The notes under the pieces were generated by a model. It worked only from the letters and a program-made list of their open reading frames with translations, was not told the origin of the DNA and did not search any database. From Acetobacter peroxydans (lineage in GTDB: Bacteria; Pseudomonadota; Alphaproteobacteria; Acetobacterales; Acetobacteraceae), in the NCBI RefSeq assembly GCF_006539345.1, contig NZ_BJMV01000005.1, positions 124,001 through 188,000 of the forward strand: a stretch of 64,000 nucleotides of DNA, written 5' to 3'. Below are positions 1 through 7,679 of this stretch, piece after piece (within the stretch, counting starts at the first letter, position 1; each line of letters starts with the position of its first letter). The translations under genes and the position numbers were made by a program.

Positions 1-96
1 AGGAAAAATCGTGTGGCAAAAAAAACGGGGGGTTAAAAAAAGCACTAAACCGACGTTTTTTCAGGATTCGACGCCGATCCTCATAAGAGATTAAGA

Positions 97-117
97 TTTT
101 CCACATAGTTATCCCCA
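97..117. promoter_or_regulatory. Pair of DnaA-box-like 9-mers
   Basis: TTTTCCACA (97-105) and TTATCCCCA (109-117) each differ by one base from the DnaA box TTATCCACA, lie on the same strand and are 3 bp apart. An AT-rich stretch follows at about 376-540. No origin-associated gene (dnaA, dnaN, hemE) is in the window, so an origin role is only a possibility. Confidence 0.25.
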
Positions 118-162
118 AGGAGGATGAGCACCTGTCCGACAGGGCCTGGGGATGTTTTATGC

Positions 163-300
163 TTAGTACCGGAACAGGCAGGCCGTTGCTTCAGACAGGT
201 CCGACAAGGTCAGAGCGGACGCCACATTGTGGCCAAGAGCAACCAGAACCGTTCCCGCCACCAGAATCATGGTTGCGCCTTCCCGTAACCGCTGTGCCAT
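163..300 (-). CDS. Possible small membrane peptide (45 aa)
   Basis: An ATG at 300 is preceded by a TGGGAG ribosome-binding site about 9 nt upstream. The peptide begins MAQRLREGAT and then has one hydrophobic stretch (about residues 9-30) that could span the membrane, followed by a short polar tail. The segment is clearly more GC-rich than the DNA on both sides, which fits coding sequence. I recognise no family. It could equally be chance, since the opposite strand is also open here. Confidence 0.35.
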   Translation of the reverse strand: MAQRLREGATMILVAGTVLVALGHNVASALTLSDLSEATACLFRY

Positions 301-437
301 TTTACCGCACTCCCATTCTGAATCATCCTGACGCGACGACATAACCCGCACGGTTTGTGGGGACATACCAGGCAATCGAAATTTTAACGATTAATTTTAC
401 AACGACATCGTAAAGCACGATAGCGTATATGTAGTCA

Positions 438-467
438 ATATAAACACATATATATCTGTGTTTATAT
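438..467. repeat. Perfect 11-bp inverted repeat, operator-like
   Basis: The arms ATATAAACACA (438-448) and TGTGTTTATAT (457-467) are exact reverse complements around an 8-bp AT spacer. There is no T-run on either side, so it does not look like a terminator. It sits in an AT-rich gap between the small ORF at 163-300 and the terminator of the SDR gene. A dimeric regulator's binding site is the likeliest reading, with the regulator unknown. Confidence 0.45.
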
Positions 468-559
468 GAGCATCCCTCTATTATCACGATAGATTAATCG
501 GAATTATATTATTAAATATCAATAAGTTACGTTTATCACTGTTTTGGGTCGTTTTTTGT

Positions 560-593
560 AAAAAATCCGCCTGCGTCATCTCACGGGCGGATT
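560..593 (-). terminator. Intrinsic terminator of the ydfG-like gene
   Basis: On the minus strand an 8-bp perfect stem (AATCCGCC / GGCGGATT) with a 14-nt loop is followed directly by a run of T. It lies about 40 bp downstream of the stop codon at 634. Confidence 0.75.
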
Positions 594-633
594 CTTTCCA
601 ATCGGACCTTCGTGCTCCGCTGAGCGAAACGGG

Positions 634-1440
634 TCAGCCCATTTTACGATCAACCGCCAGTCCGGCGGAGGCCTGACAGACCGGCATCATTTCGATGTAA
701 TTCACATTGACATGCGCAGGCAGACCAACAATCCACGAAACGGTTTCGGCAATATCATCGGGGGTTAGCGGCTGCGTGCCGTCATAGACCGCTGCGGCCT
801 GTCCGGCATCGCGCAGGCGCACCAGACTGAACTCGCTGCCACCACACAGGCCCGGCGCCACGTTGGTCACACGCACAGCATGACCCAACAGGTCGCTACG
901 CAGGTTTTGTGTAAACTGCTCCACAAAAGCCTTGGTACCACCATAAACATTCGCGCCAGGATATGGGTAACGCCCTGCCGTACTGCCAAGCATGATGACA
1001 TGCCCACGGTTGCGTTCCACCATGCCAGGCAGCAGGGCACGGGTCATTTCCACCATGCCGCTGATATTGGTGGCAATCATGGTTTCCCAATCATCAGCAC
1101 TGGTCTGCCACGCCTTATCCAAACCCAATGCAAGCCCGGCATTGTTCACCAGCACATCTACCGCGCGCCAGCCTTCGGGCAGACTGTCCGGCAGAGCCCG
1201 CACAGCAGACCTGTCGGTTACATCCAGTTCCACGGGCAGCAGGGCATCACCCAATTCCGCCGCCAGATCGTTCAGCCGTGCCAGCCTACGGCCGGTCGCA
1301 ATAACATGGTACCCATCCCGCACAAGCCTACGGGCAATAGATGCGCCAAACCCCGCCGTGGCCCCCGTTACCAGAGCAATCGGCCGCTCTGCGGTGCCTG
1401 CGGCGCGCAAAAGGGTGGCATGGGCCGGAATTTCATTCAT
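634..1440 (-). CDS. ydfG: YdfG-type NADP-dependent short-chain dehydrogenase
   Basis: The 268-aa protein is a classical short-chain dehydrogenase. It has the dinucleotide-binding motif TGATAGFG, the NNAG structural motif, a catalytic Ser in LGSTAGRYPY and the YGGTK active site. LPGMVERN, the GG(S/T)EFS loop and the near C-terminal LPAHVN..N..EMMPV closely match E. coli YdfG, which oxidises L-allo-threonine and serine and reduces malonic semialdehyde and 3-hydroxy acids in the cytosol. The ATG at 1440 is chosen because AGGTGG lies 8 nt upstream; an open extension to 1542 has no comparable site. It appears monocistronic, with its own terminator at 560-593. The exact substrate is inferred from similarity. 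Confidence 0.85.
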   Translation of the reverse strand: MNEIPAHATLLRAAGTAERPIALVTGATAGFGASIARRLVRDGYHVIATGRRLARLNDLAAELGDALLPVELDVTDRSAVRALPDSLPEGWRAVDVLVNNAGLALGLDKAWQTSADDWETMIATNISGMVEMTRALLPGMVERNRGHVIMLGSTAGRYPYPGANVYGGTKAFVEQFTQNLRSDLLGHAVRVTNVAPGLCGGSEFSLVRLRDAGQAAAVYDGTQPLTPDDIAETVSWIVGLPAHVNVNYIEMMPVCQASAGLAVDRKMG

Positions 1441-1594
1441 GATCTTGTCCACCTGAGCTGTTTTCAAACACAGACCCAGTTGGCCCGCCCGAACCCCCAA
1501 TGGCAACCCCTTCCCCGCCCGCCGGCGTACCTCACAGGTCATTCATGACCTGTGAGGTAAATCCAACCCATAGACAAGAAAGGCGCTGACGAGC

Positions 1595-2608
1595 TCAGAC
1601 CGTGGTTTCAATCACGCCGTACCAGCCAAGCCCCTTATAGGTTTCATAGCCGGGGGTGAGAGCATAGGCGATCAGCTTGTCGCCCTGACAGTAGAAGCCG
1701 CGCGGCCCGTCCGCCCGAAAATTAAATGTCTCGGACAGAATACCTGCATCATTGGACGACGCCAGAACGCGGCGATTGGCGTCCACCAGCATCACACGGG
1801 TATGCGCCTTTTCGTTTTCCGCCAGCCGCACGCCTTTAACAATGCCTTCAGCCTGAGGCGCCCAGTCGAAAGCAATGCCCAGTACCCCGAGCGCCTGCCC
1901 CTGTTCCTGCCCGCCAGCACGGATGGCCGTGCTATAAATTGCCACGGGCGTTTCATCCAGAGCGGGAAAGCGGCGTACATCCGCCACGGCATATTCGTCG
2001 CCATTGCGGGTGCGCATGGCGTTTACAAACCAGTCTTCCCGCGACATATCGCGTCCCATCAGACCGGGATGGCGTTCAGGGCGACCGCATACCACCACCT
2101 TGCCGTTGGCATCGGCAATGAACAAATCCGTATAAACAGTATAAGATTTCAGAATCGTCGCCAGCCGTTCCCGTGCATGGCGGTACGCATCGGGCGTGGC
2201 CTCCTCCAGCGCCTGCACCACGGCGCTGTCCGTCGCCCACCACCGCACATCGCAGGAACGTTCGTATAAATTACGGTCGATCAGATCAACGGCATTCAGA
2301 GCAAGATCGGTCATCCGCTCCCCGCGGGAGTTGAGCAGAAGATCGCTGCCCGCATCACGCAGTTTCTTGGTACTGGCATCCGTTGCTGTGCGCAGTTCGT
2401 TGGAAATTTGAATAATACGGCTTGAAATCCGGCCCATTTCATCGGCCAGAAGCCCGAATGCAACACCTGCCTGCCCGGCTCTGGCTGCTTCTATTCTGGT
2501 ATTGATTGCAAGAAAACGGGCCTCGCTCATAACAGAGGCAATCAGGTGAATTTTGTCGCGTGTAACGTGAGACACTTCATAAGCAAGTTGGAGAATGTCA
2601 TCCTGCAT
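1595..2608 (-). CDS. Soluble MCP-stalk / Cache-domain sensory protein
   Basis: The 337-aa protein has no signal peptide or membrane helix. Residues about 20-60 contain FLAINTRIEAARAGQ...ADE, which matches the conserved hairpin tip of methyl-accepting chemotaxis proteins where CheA/CheW bind. The rest (about 110-330) resembles a PDC/Cache ligand-binding domain, with DLFIADANGKVVVCG, RDWF-like and YSTAI segments. Normal MCPs have the sensor first and the full signalling rod last; here a short rod comes first and the sensor follows. It lies just downstream of the PAS-GGDEF-EAL gene on the same strand (about 185 bp), suggesting a shared sensory theme. Ligand and partner are unknown. Confidence 0.7.
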   Translation of the reverse strand: MQDDILQLAYEVSHVTRDKIHLIASVMSEARFLAINTRIEAARAGQAGVAFGLLADEMGRISSRIIQISNELRTATDASTKKLRDAGSDLLLNSRGERMTDLALNAVDLIDRNLYERSCDVRWWATDSAVVQALEEATPDAYRHARERLATILKSYTVYTDLFIADANGKVVVCGRPERHPGLMGRDMSREDWFVNAMRTRNGDEYAVADVRRFPALDETPVAIYSTAIRAGGQEQGQALGVLGIAFDWAPQAEGIVKGVRLAENEKAHTRVMLVDANRRVLASSNDAGILSETFNFRADGPRGFYCQGDKLIAYALTPGYETYKGLGWYGVIETTV

Positions 2609-2792
2609 TCGGGCGGTTTTCCTGTCAGGAGATCATGATGATATCCTGCCGCTCACGACATTTCGAGAACGAAACAGGAATAACAGATCATCAAATCGTT
2701 ACGAAATAGAAATTTATTGGAAGAAACTTTCTTAAATCCGCCATACCTGTCAAGGGAAATCACCGCATGACAGCCCACCAACAAACACGCAT

Positions 2793-4976
2793 CTAGCTAA
2801 AAAACATTTTGTACCAGTCGTAAAATTCCGCAGGCGGGACAGGCTTGCCAAACAGGTAGCCCTGCACCACATCACACCCCATATTCAGCAGCTTTTCGTT
2901 CTGGATCGCGGTTTCCACGCCTTCAGTCACCACGGTAATGCCCAGCCTCTTGCCGATATTGATAGCGGCCTCGGTCACGACAAAAGCGCCTACATCTTCC
3001 TCAAAATTTGCAACAAAACTGCGGTCGATCTTGATTTCGGTCAAAGGTAGATCAGCCAGACGCGACAGGGATGAAAAACCCGTACCGAAATCATCAAGCG
3101 ACAGCCCAACCCCGATCGCACGGATGGCGGCGATTGTCGCCATGGTTTCGGCGTTCTGGCGCATCATCACCCCTTCAGTGATTTCAATCGTCAGACGCTG
3201 TGGGGCCAGACCATATTCATCAAGCAGGCCGACAATCTGGCGAGGCAGGCCAGCGGAGCAGAAATGCGTAGCAGAAATATTCACCGCCACCACAGGCACG
3301 TGCAGGCCCATCGCATCCCATTGCACAAGCTGGCGGCAGACTTCTATGAGCGACCAGCGCCCCAGTTCCTCGATCTGCCCGGTTTCCTCAGCAATGGGAA
3401 TAAAGCGTGAAGGCGGCACGGACCCCAGTACTGGGTGAGTCCAACGGGCAAGGGCTTCCACCCCGTACAAAGTGCGCTGGGCGGCGTTGATTTGCGGTTG
3501 GTAAAACAGCCGCATCTGCCCCTGACGGGCAGCATCGCGCAAGGCGGAACCTATGATTAGCCGCTGCTCCATCCCCTTATGCTCGAACCCACCGAAAAAC
3601 CGGTAACTACCACGCGCAGCGGTCTTGGCATCGCGCATGGCTGTCTCGGCTCGGCCCAGCATATGCTCAACATCTGTCCCATCATCGGGATACAGGCTGA
3701 TCCCAATACTGAAAGACAGCACCAGCTCGCGGCCCCTGACTTCCAGCGGAACGCGCATGACATCGGCCAGACTGTCCGCAAAGGCCCCAGCCCCCTCGCG
3801 ATCCCCTCCGGGGATGACAACCACAAAATCATCCCCGCCCAGACGTCCAATCACAAAATTGCTGCGGCAATGCGCGGCAAGCCTGCGCGCGACAGTCTGG
3901 AGCAGGACATCGCCCTGATCGTAGCCCAGCACGTTGTTCACATCCTGAAACAGATCGAGGTCGAGCATAAGCAGGGCAAAAGGCAGCGGGGAGGCCCCGC
4001 CTGTCATTTCCCGAAGAACCGTGGCGATAGACGAGCGATTGAGCAAACCTGTCAGGGCATCGTAACGGTCAAGGTGGTTCAGGCGCTGGCGTGTCTTGCC
4101 CTGTTCGATAATGGCCGCACAGGACGGTACGCAGCCTGTCACGATTTTTTGCGGCCAGTCGGTCATTTTTTCACGATTGCGTGAATACAGCGCAAAAATA
4201 CCGATCAGTTCCCCCGCTCCATTGCGCACGGCGCTGGCCCAGCAATCGAACAGTTCGGCTTCCTGCCCATCAGCTCCGAGCATTTCGCGCCACACAATGG
4301 AGCGGGCCGATTTTGGCTGCGCGCACAGGTTACTCACATCCTCATCGCTGAGGGAGACATGGGCCAGCATGGTTACCCACCGCCGGGGCAGACCTTCACC
4401 CGAGAGCACCTCCAGCCAGCGTTCGGGTGTAACCTGCAAAAGGGCCGCAATACTGTTCGGCACGAGTTGCTCCGCCTCGGCACAGAGCATGTCCGCCACA
4501 TCCTGCGCGGTACTGTCCGCCGCAAGAACGGTAAATACCTGGCCCTGCAGGTCCAACAGCTTACGATGGTGGTTTTCTTCCGTCACACCTTTGACGACGG
4601 CCATGTAGTAGCGCCGCTGATCTGGCCCAACCAGCGCGCTGGAAATAGACATTTCGGCGGCGACATAATCGCCATTACTCCGCACAAAAGTGACCTCGCG
4701 CGAGGTGCCGACAATACGGCGCTGGCCTGTTTCGCGGTTCCGGTTGACGTAGCCGTCATGCCGTGCGCGATGTTCGATAGGCACCAGATGCTTGACGTTT
4801 CGCCCTAGAACTTCTCCTGCGGCACACCCCCACAACCGCTCGGCCGCCGTGTTGAAAAAAACAACTCGGTTCGTCTCATCAATAATGATGACGCCATCAG
4901 TTGCCTGAGCCAACATATCTGCAAAAAAAGACATCCGATTAGGTGGGCTGTACTGTATGGGCTGAGATGCAAGCAT
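2793..4976 (-). CDS. PAS(heme-type)-GAF-GGDEF-EAL c-di-GMP phosphodiesterase
   Basis: The 727-aa cytosolic protein has a PAS domain (about 15-130), a GAF-like region (about 140-290), GGDEF (about 300-465) and EAL (about 475-725). The PAS contains RHDGYVNRNRETG..RIVG, matching the FixL and AxPDEA1 heme pocket, with His73 aligning with the FixL heme ligand; O2 sensing is therefore likely. The cyclase motif reads GGDDF instead of GG(D/E)EF and may be weak or only regulatory. The EAL side is intact: EAL, NIS, ITEG, DDFGTGFSS, KIDRSF and TEGVE. In Komagataeibacter such proteins lower c-di-GMP and so cellulose synthesis. The start is the ATG at 4976 with AAGG 8 nt upstream; a GTG at 5000 is the alternative. 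Confidence 0.85.
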   Translation of the reverse strand: MLASQPIQYSPPNRMSFFADMLAQATDGVIIIDETNRVVFFNTAAERLWGCAAGEVLGRNVKHLVPIEHRARHDGYVNRNRETGQRRIVGTSREVTFVRSNGDYVAAEMSISSALVGPDQRRYYMAVVKGVTEENHHRKLLDLQGQVFTVLAADSTAQDVADMLCAEAEQLVPNSIAALLQVTPERWLEVLSGEGLPRRWVTMLAHVSLSDEDVSNLCAQPKSARSIVWREMLGADGQEAELFDCWASAVRNGAGELIGIFALYSRNREKMTDWPQKIVTGCVPSCAAIIEQGKTRQRLNHLDRYDALTGLLNRSSIATVLREMTGGASPLPFALLMLDLDLFQDVNNVLGYDQGDVLLQTVARRLAAHCRSNFVIGRLGGDDFVVVIPGGDREGAGAFADSLADVMRVPLEVRGRELVLSFSIGISLYPDDGTDVEHMLGRAETAMRDAKTAARGSYRFFGGFEHKGMEQRLIIGSALRDAARQGQMRLFYQPQINAAQRTLYGVEALARWTHPVLGSVPPSRFIPIAEETGQIEELGRWSLIEVCRQLVQWDAMGLHVPVVAVNISATHFCSAGLPRQIVGLLDEYGLAPQRLTIEITEGVMMRQNAETMATIAAIRAIGVGLSLDDFGTGFSSLSRLADLPLTEIKIDRSFVANFEEDVGAFVVTEAAINIGKRLGITVVTEGVETAIQNEKLLNMGCDVVQGYLFGKPVPPAEFYDWYKMFFS

Positions 4977-5464
4977 TGTCACAACCTTGCGGCGAGACAC
5001 CGCTACTGAAGAAATTCAAAAACACTAAGGCCACCTGCCTGATCTGGCGGTTTTCCACTTGCTTAGCCCTTACCCTCCCATAATGCTTCCTTGCACACAG
5101 ACGGGACACACTCATAAAAAACGCCCCCTCCCCCCTCACGGAAATGGGGCTGCACTTGTCCAGTTCTGGCTCGGTCTCGGGGTAGGACTCCGCTCGATTC
5201 AAGTCGATAGACTCAGCAACAGAAAACTCTCAAAACACAGAACCTGAAAAAACGCCGCCTGCACGGTCTTTATATTTATTCTGATATTCTAGTTTAAATC
5301 GTTAAAAGAAAGTTTCCAACTCCCAGCAAACACAGGAAAATTATAATATTCTGTTAATATCTCTGCGGCCCCCAAACCCAACCCGTAGCACGGCACCCGT
5401 TGCGCGCAGGCTACAGGTGTCGTGCATCATCCGGCGGGTAACCGCCCTCTTCAATTCTCCCTAA
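4977..5464. other. 488-bp intergenic region
   Basis: This gap separates the EAL gene start from the end of the SDR gene; both are read leftward. The part nearest 4977 should hold the EAL gene promoter. An AT-rich tract runs from about 5250 to 5360. A small GGCGG/CCGCC hairpin (about 5440-5455) follows the SDR stop but lacks a T-run. I see no convincing gene or repeat. Confidence 0.4.
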
Positions 5465-6226
5465 TTACTGGGCGGTGTAGCCGCCATCTATCACCAGTTC
5501 GCTGCCTGTCATGAACTTGGATTCGTCGGAAGCCAGATACAGGATGCCATAGGCAATATCGTCTGGCTCTCCCAGATGGCCGATAGGATGCAAATCCACC
5601 AGCCTCTGGCGCGCTGCCGCGTCCTCTTCGGTCAGGCCCTTCACCATGGGTGTCCAGATATAGCCCGGATGCACGGAATTAATACGAATCCCGTATCGCG
5701 ACTGCGCACAATGGAGCGCCGCCGATTTGGTGAAGAGCCTCACCCCGCCTTTGCTCGCGTTATAGGCGGCGAGCGTCGGATCACCGATCAGCCCTTCAAT
5801 AGAGGACAGGTTGATGATGGACCCGGCCTTGTGCACCTTCATCAGTTCAATCGCGTATTTCGTGCCCAGAAACACCCCATCGAGATTGATGGACTGCACC
5901 CGCCGCCAGTGTTCAAGGTCGGTGCTCTCCACGGTGCCGTTATAGGCAATACCGGCATTGTTCACCGCAATATCGAGCCGCCCGGCCTGTTCGCGCACGG
6001 CGGCCAGCACGGTCTGCCAGTTCTTTTCATCGGCGGTATCCAGCCGCAGAAAGGAAGCCTGCCCACCAGCCTGCACGATCTCCTGCACAACCTGCGCCCC
6101 TTCCTGCTCCTTCAGATCGGTTACAAAAACCCTGGCACCTTCACGCGCCAGCAACAGGGCCGTAGCCCTGCCAATACCGTTGGCCGCACCTGTGACCAGC
6201 GCAACTTTACCTGCGACACGTCCCAT
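5465..6226 (-). CDS. Short-chain dehydrogenase, cyclic/secondary alcohol type
   Basis: The 253-aa protein is a classical SDR: TGAANGIG cofactor motif, NNAG, catalytic Ser in LSSIEG, YNASK active site and a C-terminal GSELVIDGGY. The opening MGRVAGKVALVTG and overall pattern are closest in memory to cyclopentanol dehydrogenase and related NAD(P)-dependent secondary alcohol dehydrogenases; the true substrate is not known. The ATG at 6226 is strongly supported by AGGAGG 8 nt upstream. An FNR/FixK-like box lies about 120 bp upstream in the divergent promoter region, so oxygen- or redox-linked control is possible. Confidence 0.8.
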   Translation of the reverse strand: MGRVAGKVALVTGAANGIGRATALLLAREGARVFVTDLKEQEGAQVVQEIVQAGGQASFLRLDTADEKNWQTVLAAVREQAGRLDIAVNNAGIAYNGTVESTDLEHWRRVQSINLDGVFLGTKYAIELMKVHKAGSIINLSSIEGLIGDPTLAAYNASKGGVRLFTKSAALHCAQSRYGIRINSVHPGYIWTPMVKGLTEEDAAARQRLVDLHPIGHLGEPDDIAYGILYLASDESKFMTGSELVIDGGYTAQ

Positions 6227-6347
6227 AACCGTTTCCTCCTGGTGTTGTGGCCGTCTTCAGGCCGCCTGCACACAACGGAGCCGGGCCTAACGCCCTACCC
6301 CGACGACACAGACTGTACTAGAGTGGCGTGCACGGCCACCCCTGTCG

Positions 6348-6361
6348 TTGACGCATATCAA
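6348..6361. promoter_or_regulatory. FNR/FixK-like site
   Basis: TTGACGCATATCAA differs by one base from the FNR/FixK consensus TTGAT-N4-ATCAA and extends to a 6-bp perfect dyad (CGTTGA / TCAACG). It lies between divergent genes, about 120 bp from the SDR start at 6226 and 117 bp before the ATG at 6478. On the + strand a TATAAA at 6391-6396 is a possible -10 element. Confidence 0.45.
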
Positions 6362-6477
6362 CGCAGTACTCCTGAAAAAACCAGTCTGGATATAAACAGA
6401 CCTTGACCCCGCAATACCCTGTCGGATACCCGGCGGGGGCGGCAGAACACGGACAGACAAAGCGGGATGAACGCAGC

Positions 6478-7224
6478 ATGACTTCACGCCGGGGTTTCAC
6501 ACCCGATTTGCACGCCTGCCGTGACTGGCCGCAGCGCATCCTTCACACTGTAAGCACGGGCCTGCTTGCTGCTGCCTTGTCCTTTGCCCCGCTAACGGAC
6601 TCCGTCCGGGCGGAAGATCTGTTCACCGCAGTCGGCACGCCCTCCAATCCCGCCGTTGTCTCTCCCCAGCCAGGGGCCACCGCACGGCTGAACGGATTCC
6701 GCTCTGCCCGTTTCGGCATGGATGAAGACGGCGTGCGGCAGGCAATCAGCACGGATTTCGGGCTGGAAGGACATGCCGTGCATGTCTCGGAAAACCCGGA
6801 GCAGCGCACTCCGGTGCTGACCATCGTGGTGCAGCATCTGGCCAGCGGCAAGTCTGACGGCCGGGCGGCGGTACATTACGTGTTCGGCTATCGCAGCCAT
6901 CTGCTGAGCGCCGTGCACATTACGTGGGAAACCGCGCAGGACCCCGCCAACACGCCCTCCACCCTGCTGGAAACAGGATCGCTGCTACAGGCCTATTTCG
7001 AGCGGCTCAGCTTTCCCCCCGGCCGGACTGCCACAAACGCCCTCATGACAGATGGCTCGGTTATTCTCTTTCGGGGAATGGACCCGCAGGGCCATACGGT
7101 GGCGCTGCTTATTACGGGGCAGGTCGGCCGCCCGGACGGCGCGCAGGTCGAACGTATGACTCCCAGCGCCCTGATTCTGGCCTATACTGAAAACCCTGAA
7201 CGGCCTGACATCTTCCGACCATGA
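6478..7224 (+). CDS. Exported protein of unknown function
   Basis: The 248-aa protein starts with a long basic n-region, a hydrophobic core (TGLLAAALSFAPL) and a plausible signal-peptidase site after VRA. The mature part (about 210 aa) is a mixed soluble domain with no motif I recognise. The stop overlaps the start of the TadG-like gene by 4 bp (ATGA), so the two are very likely translated together; it may be a partner or chaperone of that pseudopilin. The ATG at 6478 is preferred to the in-frame TTG at 6403 because the signal peptide then sits near the N-terminus. Confidence 0.6.
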   Translation: MTSRRGFTPDLHACRDWPQRILHTVSTGLLAAALSFAPLTDSVRAEDLFTAVGTPSNPAVVSPQPGATARLNGFRSARFGMDEDGVRQAISTDFGLEGHAVHVSENPEQRTPVLTIVVQHLASGKSDGRAAVHYVFGYRSHLLSAVHITWETAQDPANTPSTLLETGSLLQAYFERLSFPPGRTATNALMTDGSVILFRGMDPQGHTVALLITGQVGRPDGAQVERMTPSALILAYTENPERPDIFRP

Positions 7225-7676
7225 AAACCAGCAGGGCAAAACGCATGGATCGTCGCGGTGTGGTAGCAATCATCACCGCTATTGTCCTGCCGGTTTTCCT
7301 GCTACTGGCCGCCATGGGGCTTGATCTGTCACGCGGCTACATTGTCAAGCAGCGTCTCCAGACAGGAGCCGACGCCATGAGCAGCCTTGTGGCAGCACAA
7401 ATGCGGATGCGGGGGCCGAACACCCTGCCAGATACCGCCTGCGCCAGGAGCGAGCGCCTGTTCGCCGCCAATTTCAACACCAAAGCCCTTTTTCACGCCG
7501 TGCCAGCGCCGCCGCTCTGCGTGTATGACGCCACCCGTCAGCAGATCGTCATCACCACGTCCGCCGCCGTGCCGCTGGTTTTCGGCCAACTTCTGCACCG
7601 CGATACACTTACTCTCGTCGCCCGCGCCTACGTGCCGCTTGCCGCTGGCCAGCCTGACACATTGCCGGGCGGCTGA
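7221..7676 (+). CDS. TadG-like pseudopilin / Flp-pilus assembly protein
   Basis: The 151-aa protein has the TadE/TadG N-terminal signature: basic residues, RRGVVAIITAIVLPVFLLLAAMG (a single membrane helix, about residues 11-33), then D.SRGYIVKQRLQ.GADA. TadG usually has a long periplasmic domain; this one has only about 110 residues after the helix, so it is a short form. Four base pairs overlap the upstream exported-protein gene. No Tad ATPase, secretin or prepilin peptidase is in the window. Two TadE-like genes lie about 7 kb away beyond the RND operon. Confidence 0.65.
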   Translation: MKTSRAKRMDRRGVVAIITAIVLPVFLLLAAMGLDLSRGYIVKQRLQTGADAMSSLVAAQMRMRGPNTLPDTACARSERLFAANFNTKALFHAVPAPPLCVYDATRQQIVITTSAAVPLVFGQLLHRDTLTLVARAYVPLAAGQPDTLPGG

Positions 7677-7679
7677 TGG

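Noticed and set aside
880-1548. 222-codon + strand frame opposite the ydfG-like gene
   Set aside because: Antisense shadow of a well-supported SDR, with no domain or ribosome-binding site.
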